The position numbers were made by a program, and so were the translations under genes. Positions 50,150 through 61,686 of a stretch of 64,000 bases of DNA are shown piece by piece. Source of the stretch: Miscanthus floridulus (lineage: Eukaryota > Streptophyta > Magnoliopsida > Poales > Poaceae). Each line of letters starts with the position of its first letter. Within the stretch, counting starts at the first letter, position 1. The DNA is taken from positions 37,728,474-37,792,473 of the forward strand of contig NC_089593.1 in assembly GCF_019320115.1 (NCBI RefSeq). Direction: 5' to 3'. The notes under the pieces are model-generated. The model did no database searches. It saw nothing but the letters and a program-made list of their open reading frames with translations, and was not told the origin of the DNA.

Positions 50150-53100
50150 TGTGGCAGAACCACCTAGTCTAATGCTCTCTTAAGGGTACTTGTCCTCCAT
50201 TAGACACTAAATACCCATGGGAGTGTACTAAATCATGCTATTCCGTCGAACCCACCCAAAGAGAGAGCTCAAAAATCCACATTTTTAATCAGGATCGTAA
50301 ATGGGATGATAAAGCTTACAACATTCTTAGCCATTTCTTACATCACTTTATTACAACATCCGAGTACTTAAACAAGTTGAATGCAATAGCAGGATTAAAA
50401 CAATTTACATGTAATCATGTTTATACATTTTAGGTTCATAAGTTTTATCTTGCAGCGGAAAATAACATATGATCAGAGCTACAGCGGAAACAAAGATTAA
50501 TTTAATGACATGGTGAAGCATTAATATAGTGGCCATTTATATACATGATATGCTAGCAGATTTTACATCTTTTCTTATAAAACCTTTAGTGAGGGTTATA
50601 AATAAACACTACGATCGCAACGTGTAAGGAATCCTCTCTGAGCCAACCAGAAGGTTTCCACACACAAGAGTCATCTCCAGCATCCACCTGTCACCTACAA
50701 TAGGGGGCATAAAACCCTGAGTACTCGATTATACTCAGCAAGACTTACCCGATAGGAGAAAAGTAAAAGACTCCAAGGATATGCTAGGCTTATTTGGCTT
50801 GATGGTTATTGTATCTGCAGGAAGCATTACTAAACAAGCGTCCTTATATTCAATTTTATTAGCAGTCATCATTAGTTCATTAACTTACCATTCTATGTAA
50901 GCACCTATGCTACTTTGAAGTAGGTGGTAAGCAATCAGAACCATTTTATCATCTTTCATATTCCAGTTCTTACTATAGTGCCAGACCATAGCCAAGTCAT
51001 ACTGTCTCACAAAAACAATGATTCATGAATCAATGTATCCCAGCTGGGTACTCTAAAACACAGGCCCCACTTGTACCCTAGGCATAAACAAGACCAACCC
51101 ATTTCACACCTGTCAAGGGGTCTAGGTCCCCGTCCAAGCTTGGACTCCAAGCCCCCACACTTGAGACCCGGTTTCATCATGGTGCTGAGACCTTCACCTT
51201 TCCTCGCCTCCAATCAGTCGGTCTGGGAAGAGCTTTAACCCACGATAAGAGCGCAATGATCCTTCCCGCTCCCATAAGTATGTGCTCAGGATAATAAGTC
51301 TGTGACCTGACTACCATCCACAATAACGGACGGTCTTCAATCGACATAGGCAGAACAAGTGCAATCTGAGCCTCACTCGAATGCCTAACCAAGTCTAGAT
51401 CCAAAGCACCATTCCGCCCGGTCTACAATTATCCTCCATATATATTCATGTGATAGTAAGATAATAACAACACTAATATCTTTCCTATCTCTCACGAGTG
51501 ATAGGTAATCACTCGACTTCTATCGGATCTTATAGCATAGCAATCTACGTGATCCTGACATACTAGTAGTACTCATAGGGTATGGATATATATGCAAGTG
51601 GTTTTCATTGAACTCCTTAAAACTTAATGCACAAGCATAAGATAAAGTGCAAAATAATAGGGGTTATGCATCGGGGCTTGCCTGGGCAAGATATAACCAA
51701 GGATTAGCATTCCATTGGGGCGGCATGATCACCAAGGCTCCATCTTTTCTACTTTTCTGATCGACTCCATGATCCATCATTGTCCCTATTATGATATACG
51801 TAGACGCAACGTAGAAAATGTAATTAACCAACGGCAACCACAACTCTAAGAATACGATTACGCCTCTCACACTAATGAGCTAGCTTTAATGACTAACACA
51901 CTAGGCTACGTATCCATGTTGCCGAATAAGGCGTTATTTCCCAACAAATGTTTCCGTTCTACCATCCCGAGGTGTTTCGGCATTTCATTGATTTAATATA
52001 TATCTTTGAACTAGGGCTCATTAGCTATCTTAGCAAACTAATTATTATGGAACTACAAAAATTATAGTGAGCACCTAATAATATTAGGAATTTACTGTGA
52101 AATTTTTAGAGCCAACACTATCACCAATTTATTACAAAAATTCCTACAAGTTTATATCTTAACAATATTAAGCATCTCAATTTAATTAGATAACTCCTGA
52201 AAATACTATGAAACTATGTGAACAAGATATACTAGCAGATAGATCATGATTTTAGGAATCTACCAAAATTAGTTTCACAATTTTTGGTCAACTACACAAA
52301 TTTATATTGAATTTACAATTTGCCTTAGAAAATAAATTAGAAAATGCTTAGAAAAAGGAAAAGGGCCGGCAGCAGCCCATTCTGGCCTAATAGCCCAGTG
52401 CGAGTGCGGCCTCGTGTGGGTCACGATGGTCCAACATGGCCCAAGGCTGGGATACCCGCGCGCGGCGGTGGCTTTGCAGAAAAGCCCCTGAGCTTTCGGA
52501 GATTAATACAACTACTATGTGCACTATTCCTACCATCAGCAACCTTGCAACCAAACCCTCGGATGTTTTCACCTTTACGACGGGGAGATCCCTAGGATCC
52601 CTGTGCACGTCGGCGTGGGAGCCGATGGCCTAAGGCGGTTACACCAGGCAAACTAGACTTGCAACGACAGAAGTAAGAGGCCAACTACCATCTACGGCTA
52701 TACACGAGAGGATGGGTGACGGTTAGGGGCTCAGAGACGCACTAGTGCGAGCTACAGCAGTGGGCTGCTATTTGCGGCAGCGGCGTGCTAGTTTTGAAGA
52801 GCTAGAGCCGTCGGAGGACTAACGCGTGGGAAAGTGAGCATGAGGAGTTTACAGCGAGCTTGCCTGTGGCGATGGTTCGGTCAGAGATGGTCCTAATAGG
52901 GCTAGCCACAAGTGACCGAGCAGGGCAGTGGCGCTCTGCGATGGACACCGGCACATCACCCTACCGACGACGATCATCCTAGCCAAAATAGCACGAGCAC
53001 CGGATGGATGGAATCAAGATGAGCTCAGGTTATGAGCAATCAAACTGCTACCACTCCTACATGCCTTACCTCACAACCTATCGATTTGGCAACGCCCATG

Positions 53101-54851
53101 ACCGGCGATGAGCAAAAGGCCAAATTGCTGGTCCGTAGGGCATGACCGAGCTTGAGGGGGACGAGATGGCTAGCCTACTTTCTAAGCTACCCACTAGAGT
53201 GAGGAATTATATTGCGAAGCCGCTGGCGCTAGAAGGAAAGGAGGAGAGGTGGCGCTAGAGGGCACATGAGCGAACCCGAGCAAGTTAAGATTGGTGGCTC
53301 TGCTCGATGGTGGTAGCATTACGAACCTATGCGTACGGACAATGAGACCTCAAGGCTTGGCATGAAGCAGTCAGAATGGCCTGGCCAGACCCAAGCAGAG
53401 CTCCCTAGTGTCGGCTAGCGAGGGCAAGTGAGGCAGGGAGGTATCCCATCGCCGCTGTGATCGAGGTCTTCGACCTAGATGCGACGGGCAGCGGCAGATG
53501 CTCATAGACTCGATGCTATAGGTAAACTGAAGGGCTAGGCGAGCACCATGATGGCAAGGCGACAATAGACGTAGCTCTGTCTTGACCATGCGTGTAGCTC
53601 GGTGGCTGGATGTTGGTGCATGCACACAGCAATAGTGGGACCAGACTGCAGCCAGCCAGGTCGGCCAACGCAAGACCAGGGCGCAGCATAGCATCGGCCT
53701 GGCGCACAAGCTAGCCAGTGACCATAGCTCAGTCATGACGTGAGCCCGGCGCCAACAATGTTGTGCCCATGATGACCGTGAACTCAGACCGATCAACAAC
53801 TATTGGTGATGTGCATGCAGTTTAAAGCGAAGCGAAAGCTACTAACGATCATAATTGTGGCCCAACTAATTCCCCTATCCTAAAGTCAACATTACTAGCG
53901 ACCTAGAAAAGCCATCGCCATGGCCAGAGAGCAACTAGAGAGGGGGATAGAAAGATGCCAACATGAACTCGTCGCGCTGAACGCCCGTTCATGAACAGAG
54001 CATCAACAACATGGTTACAGCACGTTCCAACGAAGTTTGGGGATTTTTTAAGAGAGCAACGCGACACCCAACGCAACTATGACCTACCCCATGCCTAAGA
54101 GCTTACTTAGATGCAACCAACAATACAAGAATATGAAACTAGTGTTTAAAAATTTTAGTTAGAATTTAAATGCAAAATGGCATTGTCTACTACTCTTTCA
54201 GACTTAGAAAAGACAAGAGTTCAGTTTGAATTTAACAACCATGAACACTTTTGTCATAGTTTTTAAAAGGCCTAATCTTGATTAACTTCAACCAACAAGT
54301 ACTTCATACAATAGTCCATACTTTATACTAAACCATAGGAACAAAATATTTAAGCACTATTTAATTACTTTGCTCAATATAACTCGCCAAAAATAGTACT
54401 TTACTTAAGTTTAGATCCTTGCCGACTTAACGAAAAGGTTGATTTTAATTCCCAATTTGATTTTTGGAGCTCCCAAGAACATTAGTTGACACATTTATTT
54501 TCCAAAAATTAAAGTTGCATTTTCATCTACACCACTTGCTCATCATCTTTACATAAGCACTATACACAAATTACATTTTATTTTTTGTTTATAGAAATTG
54601 TTTTTTGTACCAAACAATTAAAACTACTTATTTTATTCTTCCTGTTAGGATTTTCATTAGCACATTTATGCACTGAGTAAATTAACTTAGATACTTATTT
54701 GATTTCTCTCAACCATAAAACTGAGTTGCATAGGGTTTGTTTATCATTTCATGTGTGTTTTAAATTTTTAAAACTCGACAACTTGTTTTGCTAATTTCTC
54801 TTAGGCCTTAACCTAGGTGCTAAGCAAGCTCATAACACCAGAGGTGTTACA
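50150..54851 (-). mobile_element. 3' LTR of element D, 4.7 kb
   Basis: Borders TGTGGCAGAACC at 50150 and GGTGTTACA ending at 54851. The first 2.3 kb match 61687-64000. A GC-rich middle (about 52340-53980) carries only low-complexity ORFs. Its ends match those of A and F, so all three are one superfamily of Tekay-type LTRs, although A and D are well diverged. Confidence 0.88.
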
Positions 54852-54867
54852 ACCTTCCCCCCTTAAA
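54852..54867 (-). other. Polypurine tract of element D
   Basis: Minus strand CTTTTAAGGGGGGAAGGT directly precedes the LTR start TGTAACACC at 54851. The next bases resemble the end of pol in A (a TCTCATnnnGAGAT palindrome in both), suggesting D derives from an A-like element. Confidence 0.78.
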
Positions 54868-56173
54868 AGAATCTCATCCTGAGATTCGAAGCAGTAGTTA
54901 GAAATGGAAAATGCGATTACACTTCGTAGATCTGAAATTACATGGGAGATCACACGACTTTGAATACTAAACCACTTAGGAATTTAGAGATACACGATTA
55001 AGAACAAACCTAGTACAACCAAAAGCTTAATCCAGAAGTCGAGCTAGACGATGACAATGGAGAAACAACAAGATAATGATCAACCAAAACGTGGCGTATG
55101 TCCAACAGATCGAGAAACAAGAGGGTGAGAAATCGATCATTGTGAACCCTAAGACTTAAACTAACCAGATGTGGACTTGAACTTCTTTGACAAAAACTAG
55201 ATCCTTTCTTCTTCTCAGATTATACAATCACCTCTGACTGACAACCCTAGTTCCATGAATGATGACTAGATCTCATAGCTCTGCTTTGGATTCGAGGGGG
55301 ATGGGGATGAAGGAGGAGAGCAAGGGCATCTTATAGTGGCAAACGGAGGTGGGGGTGCATCGCACCAGGAAGTGGAGGCAGTGTTGAAGTGAAACACTGG
55401 TGGGTCACGAGTTAGGGAGAGCGTCGGCCATGGTGCGCTCCCTGCACGAGCTTGAGTGGAGGGAGGAAAAAATGAGAGGAGAGGGGGTTCGCTCAACGAG
55501 GAGGCATGCGAGTGGCCATGTCCCAAAAGAAGAAAAAGGAGGGGGTCCAGTATGGGGGCAAAAGCAAGAGTCAAGAGCCGACAGGGTGCGGGAAAAGGAG
55601 AGAAAGCACACTGTGCAAATGGACAAAGCGAGCGTGGCACAATGCCATGGCCAAATGAGAGTGGGGGTACAAGTGGGTCTAGGCACAAACGACGTCCGCG
55701 AGACATGTAGTGATAACAACCTAGCGTGTGAAGCGGGGTCAAACCAGAAATAGGGATTGGGACATGACGGTAATTCAAGTGTTTCAATCTACTCGAGGAC
55801 TAACTTTTCCCTGTTGCTCTCCTCTGTCTTCCTTTCCTCGAATATAGCATGCATTAGTCTTTGTATGGACTGAGATCAAGACATTCAGTACCCCTTCCAA
55901 AACTACATTAATTCAGTTACTTGAAAGAGCACTACTCCATCAACCCGTTGTGGATTTCCCGTTAGAACGCTAGGATATTTTCCCAAGGGGAATATTTTGT
56001 TGCAAGAGCGGTATGGTGGGGTAACTTTGCAATGGTGCTTGGTCAACAACCTTGATACCAACGCGTGCTAAGCAGCATCACCATGTGGCAGCTGTTCCAT
56101 AGGGGCCCTCAGTTTTGTTGCGGCACCATAAGCTATTGATTAGGCCACTATTACCAACTTACACGTAATGAAG
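54868..56173 (-). other. Element D 3' internal region, no pol
   Basis: The place where integrase and chromodomain should lie holds none. A 173-codon minus-strand ORF (55266-55787) is Pro/Ser/Leu-rich with no motif I recognise, and overlapping ORFs exist on both strands, so it may be compositional. It could be captured host sequence; I cannot name a source. Confidence 0.5.
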
Positions 56174-56178
56174 GTAGT

Positions 56179-59100
56179 TGTGGCAGAACCTCCTAAATTA
56201 TAGGACCCACATGCACCTGTCACTGTCCAACAACCTCTGACGACTATGCATATGTTCCTGGTAACTTAAGAAGACTGTCGGGTGTCCTCGGGGAACCCCG
56301 AATCATCCACGATTTTCGAGCAGGATCCCATTACAGTCATTATAGTATTACAACATTTATTCAAATGTCTACATCAGAGTAAATTAGCGGAAGTCTTACA
56401 GTAACTTAGTTTACAAACCAGTTGTTTTTAAACCTTACAAACTAAGTTCGATACATATTACAAACCATAGTAGTAGTGGAGTGGCATTAGTAATATAATA
56501 CAACACACAACAAAAGTATCTTGCCCAAGGATCACACATTCACTTATCGTCATCGACCTGAACAATAGTCATGCAGCACGGTCCACAACAGACCTGCTCA
56601 TGAGGCTCACCTGCAATAAGGGTCAACAAACCCTAAGTACAATAGTACTCAACAAGACTTAACCGAAATAAAACTAAGAAGACTCAGGAATGCAGACTCA
56701 GGGATTCAAGGTATGGCTTTAGCAATAGTCAAAGTTCTTTTGGGTAAAAGCTCTAACAAAATTCTTTATATCAACATTTTTATCTTTAAAAAGATCATAT
56801 ACAAAGCTGACATGATCCATAATGAGATCATGAAACTTCATATCCAACACTTTCTCAAACCTTACTCAAGTTCCAGTTATTAACTACGATGATGAACAGT
56901 GAGTTGAGTCTCCATAATCGAGGAGCAACGACGATTCGAACCGATTAAATCCAGCTAGGAATTCCAGACCACACGACATATGCAGGTCCCCAACCTACAT
57001 ATACCAACCTACCCTCAGATCCTCTAAAACAAGAACGGGTCCACGCCACCCGAGAATACAGTACTCCACCAATCCAGCCCATTGCCACGTGGGTACACGC
57101 TATTCTCGCCATCTCTCCACTCCCAGTGCGCGAGTAGCCATTCTCGTAATAGAATAGCCGAGTTAAGGCTTACTGGAGTATGTGGTTAGTACTAAAGTCT
57201 CACCTCATGCAATTCAACAACGGACGGACCTTAATCGACATAGGCGGAAAGAAGCTGCTCACAAGACCTCCATGTCTTGTGGCTCTCACACACCGAGTTC
57301 GCCCGGTCTAGATTTATTATTCCACATGCTCATATCTTAAGATCACATAATTAACCAGTCGTATCCAAGAAACCATTTATATCTCGCAGGTGACCGGTGA
57401 TCACCTGACTTTTATCGTTCTAAGCATGGCTAAGCATAAAATAAGCATACTCGGATTGAAACGGTTAACAAGGTTGATATTGAAAAACAAGGTTGATAAT
57501 GCACCAATTAGGTTTTCACTCAACTCCTAATCACTTAATGCAGTATTGAAAAGCAAAAGTGATATAAATTTGTAAAACACAAGGTAGGTTTAAATGCATC
57601 CAGGGCTTGCCTTGGTTCACGAAAAAGTCAGGTTCCTAAGACGTTCCACAATTATCAGATCCAACCTCAACAGACGGATTAACTTCTTCCACAACTTGAT
57701 TAACTACCACGTGTTCACCTTCATTCACTACATGTAGTAATAATGCCATGTTCAACATGATACGAGATACAAAAATATGATGCTCGATGATGGATGCAAA
57801 ATTAACAACTTGAATACAACTTTCCTTCGCGGTACAGTTATAAGTCAAACCAACTAAACCCTTTTCATAACACTAATTCCATTGCCAAGGATCATTATCA
57901 ACTAATGACCCAAGGTTATCACTCAATCCAAAATTTCAAACAAAACCTAAATCATTAAAGGTTACTATTTGCTTTTATGAATTAATTATTTAATTCAAAA
58001 TTATGAAATAAAATCAACTTGTTCCAATTGAGCTCAAAATTTTTGTACATGTTCATCACATAATAACTAAGTGGCAAAGCAATTTTCATAATTTTTGGAT
58101 AATTAATTAAGCCTAGAAAAATCATGGAAACTCATTTATTAATTAATTGAGCAATTTTTATCACATTCAAAAAGTACTGAAAAACATCATTTCATATTTT
58201 TCCTAAATAATATACATCATAGAGAGTTCACACAAAAATTTTCATAATTTATCGAGCTCTAATTAATTCTTTACAAAAATAACAAAAACTATCACTATTC
58301 ATTCAAATCTGTAAAATAGAAAAATTCCATTTTCAACACTGAGTCACTGACAACCCGACCCCACATGTCATCCCCTTCCTCCCATGCGGACCATGGCAAC
58401 GACAGCGCTGATCGGCGAAATCTCGCCGATGGTGGGATTAACGGTGACAGCGAGAGTACCAACACACTCCCCTCATCACCCCGCATCGATTGAGTGTACT
58501 ATCGAGACTAATTACAGCGGTGCACGAGCTTGCCGACGGCCATGGCGGACACAGTGGCGTGGCTATGCTATGCCGGTGACATGAGATTGGTAGAGCTTAA
58601 ACAAATGGCCTAGGAAGCACCAGGAGCTCACCCCAGACGTGTTGGAGTCAAAGGCTGAGTCGAATGATCAACGGAGGCGCTGATCGACGCGCACAGCAGC
58701 CACGACGGAGCAACGGCGGCGGTGACGGTGTTCCGGCGACTGTGGTGTACAAAACGGTCAATCAACCAAGCACAAAGCACCATGGCATCATGGCGAAGCT
58801 GAAGCAAGACTGAGTAAGGACAGTGGCTCACCATAGAGCGCTGACCACGACGGCGCTCGCTCGATGGTGGTGCTGCCGGCCACGAGGAAGAAAGGCGGCT
58901 AGCGGCGTTCCTCGGTGAAATCAGGTAGCCAGAGCTAGCTAGCAGGATGCGTAAGAACTAGGCGGAGCTGGGATAGGCTTTGCCGAGCTAGCAAAGGCAC
59001 TAGGTCGACGGCGAGAGCTCGACGGAGCAATGGTGGCGGCGACGGGAAAAGCAGAGGAGTTGAAAAGGAGGAGAACGGCGATGGTGGCTGGCTTTATAAC

Positions 59101-59774
59101 GTGGCCAAGGACACGAGGACGACGCGCAGGAGCTTCTCCATGCCAGTGCGGAGCCGAAGACGCCACGAACGCGCCTGGAACACCGAAGAAGGGCAGCCGG
59201 CGGTGACAGCTGCCCGACGGCACTGTTCCACTTATTTACCAAATTGCCATTTGTTTTAAAATCCAAATTACTCCCAAATTTATGTAACAACTCAAAAATC
59301 TTCAAAAATAAAAGTTGTTCAAAATCCAAAGTTCTACAACTTTGCTTTTATAACCACCCCCTAATTCGGTCTACATTTTGAAATGAAATTTTGAATTCAA
59401 ATAGGGGACATTTAAAGAAACTCGCCTTTTCAAATTACTTCAAATTTTTCATAACAACTTTGAAAACTCCAAAAACAAACTTTGTATAACTTGACAAGCT
59501 CTACACTTTTGCTTTTAGACTCAAACCCAAAATGTGCTTAGATTTTGAAATGGGTTTTCCAGGGTAAAATTAAATGTTGAAATCAGGGTTTTTTCAGAAA
59601 TTCAAATCCAAGCAAAACTTTGAACTTGATTCAATCAATACAATTCAACACATACATCATAAAGGTAAAGTTGTTTTATTGTATGCATATCAAAATTTTC
59701 ACTAACACATGAATGATGTGCTATGCATATGATGACATGGCATGTTTTAGTATTTAAACACCCGAGGTGTTACA
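56179..59774 (-). mobile_element. Solo LTR F, 3.6 kb, Tekay-like, minus orientation
   Basis: Starts TGTGGCAGAACC at 56179 and ends GAGGTGTTACA at 59774. It is flanked by an exact GTAGT duplication at 56174-56178 and 59775-59779. No internal domain. It has the same layout as LTRs A and D (spacer, GGGCTTGCC motif near 57602, GC-rich block about 58370-59220, AT-rich end), but the sequence is distinct from both. Confidence 0.92.
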
Positions 59775-59779
59775 GTAGT

Positions 59780-60176
59780 GGGGTCATAGACCACAGAATT
59801 AGTGGAGTATTGCAAGGGAAGATTCAAACAGCAAGAGTTCCTTTCACAACAAGGGACAAGGAAATCAAATCCCATAACGGATTTAATTTAAATAAATGCA
59901 AATGTTCTGTTGGGACATCCATAATTAGTTGATACAGTGTCCTTTGTTATCCAATCAGGGCTGGTCTGCTTGCATCTAAATGGTCACCTTTCTTGTAACC
60001 CGCTACGACCAAATGATCATAACAACTACGGACAAAATACAATGAAAGGATTACACACTAGAGGATAGCGACGAGAAGCACCACAGACTACGGATACACC
60101 TCCCTAAGGTTACTAATCTACTTTGCCAAACCACACAGCTTCATCCTCAGGCTCAATGGATTCTCCTACTGCTCGG
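59780..60176. other. Element D spacer downstream of upstream-type ORF
   Basis: Noncoding 400 bp between the target duplication of F and the ORF stop at 60177. Nothing recognised. Confidence 0.5.
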
Positions 60177-61085
60177 CTATGGATCTACCTCCTCTCTCAA
60201 CAATGGTTGAGTGAGAGGAAGCAAGGGCTCTCCTTCTGACACCTCCAAAGGTGGGGGTGCTGGCGGTACTACAACACCGATTCTCCACCTTTCCGATGGG
60301 TGGACAGGGATTCCCCCTAAGATTGAGGGATCCTGCCTTTCAGTGGCCAGCGTCCTACGCTTAGCCCTAGTGACAAGGTAGGCCTCCTCTAGTTGATGGA
60401 CATACTGATCTTTGGCCTCCCTCAGGGCTTCTGACATGGCAGTTTCATGACTTTCTACGGCTGCCACACCGGCATGTGCTTCAGCGAGCTGCACCTATAG
60501 CATCCTAGAGAAGATCTCAGCTTCCTTGGCACGACAAAGACACTTCCTTAGCTTCGAGGCCTGCCGGTCATAATGCTCATCTAGAGTGAGCAAGTACGTG
60601 GTTAAGTGCACCATGGTTGGACTGTCTTCTTGCACATCCTGCCCTTACAAAGCCTTCATGCGAGCCCTCCATACCTGTTGATTCTTTTCCAAAGGTGGAA
60701 AGAACCTCATGGGGGTACGAGCAATGGGCTCTTCATAGATCTAGCAAAGATGCCGCAAGGCTTTGTGGGCCACAACTTGGTAGGTGTTGACAAAGTGAAA
60801 CCCGGTTGCTATCACATTCTAGGCCGTAGTGAAGTCGGGGAACTCCTCACTCTTCCCAATATAGACGATAACTTCACACTGCTTAGTGCCATGTTTCTCA
60901 TACTCACGACCCTCATACTTAGGGTGATCTTTAACTCCAAGTTTTTGTAGGGTGGCATACAGGATTTTAGGAAAACCCCTAGTATTCAGGCAGTAACAGC
61001 TAATCCAGGCACCTACCATCCTGATGGGTGGTTGCAAGAGAGGATTGAGCAAAAATCTTGCTCAAGTGGAAGGGCTAGATGAGTC
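60177..61085 (-). pseudogene. Element D upstream-type ORF with C-terminal coiled coil, broken by amber stops
   Basis: Minus strand from about 61085: PPIRMVGAWISCYCLNTRGF, PKILYATLQKLGVKDHPKYEG, KQCEVIVYIGKSEEFPDF, a TAG, then (in a block around 60600-60800) YEEPIARTPMRFFPPLEK. The C-terminal part from 60494 (MQLAEAHAGVAAVESHETAM, REAKDQYVHQLEEAYL) is Ala/Glu/Lys-rich with heptads, a predicted coiled coil, ending at 60177 in an acidic, Pro-rich tail. A related coiled-coil tail precedes gag in element A (21950-22435). I recall similar hypothetical proteins upstream of gag in grass Tekay-type elements; the function is unknown. Stops at about 60818, 60640 and 60495 are mostly TAG. Confidence 0.6.
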
Positions 61086-61672
61086 AGAGTGCACCGAGTG
61101 GTGGTACTAATGGCTAGGCCAGGCGCTTTTGTAATGGCAGAGCGGTCAGTGGTCCTGGTGCAGTCCACCTTCGGTTTCAGTGTAGGGTGATTACAAATAA
61201 ACTAGCTAGAATTTTATGCGCTCGAGACGAGCAGTATCCGAGGCCATTAATGACTAGTATGGCTGTAGGGCAAGGATCCGACAAGAGCGCTAAAATGAGT
61301 ACGGAAAAACATGAGTCACAACAAGCGTGAACCATAGACTAACGTGGAGCACGAAGTCATAGTGCAGTAGTAACTTATGGACAAGGACTGGGCAGTCGTG
61401 CACAATGCGACACATGTGATACCTATGGATGGCACACCTACAAGCAATATGGGCACGACAACCAAGGCAATACCAACGTGATGGACTTAAGGATTGTATA
61501 CTACACAAGATTTAGTCCATCGGAGAAAGCCTAGTTAAACCTATTCTAAATGCTTAACCATAACAATAGGGCTACTTATATACTTCGTAGACAAACGCCC
61601 TAACTTTTTGCAAAAATAGGTTATCAAATTTTAATTTAGAAAAGGGTTTTGAAGCTTTATCTCCTCATTTAC
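61086..61672. other. Element D leader
   Basis: About 590 bp between the primer site and the upstream-type ORF. Short ORFs only, nothing recognised. Confidence 0.5.
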
Positions 61673-61684
61673 GCTTTGATACCA
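61673..61684 (-). other. Primer binding site of element D (initiator Met tRNA type)
   Basis: Minus strand TGGTATCAAAGC lies two bases inside the 5' LTR end (…TGCCACA at 61687). It differs by one base from TGGTATCAGAGC, the usual complement of the initiator-tRNA-Met 3' end used by many plant elements. Confidence 0.85.
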
Positions 61685-61686
61685 CC

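Noticed and set aside
53371..53799. 142-codon minus-strand ORF in LTR D
   Set aside because: It is inside the GC-rich core of an LTR and lacks any recognisable family signature.
50150..54851. This LTR as the missing 5' LTR of element A
   Set aside because: A purine tract for a 3' LTR lies directly to its right, it matches 61687 onward closely and A's LTR poorly, and no primer site lies at its left end.
55266..55787. 173-codon minus-strand ORF as a captured gene
   Set aside because: Composition-driven Pro/Ser/Leu sequence with equally long ORFs on the other strand; kept only as a remark under element D.
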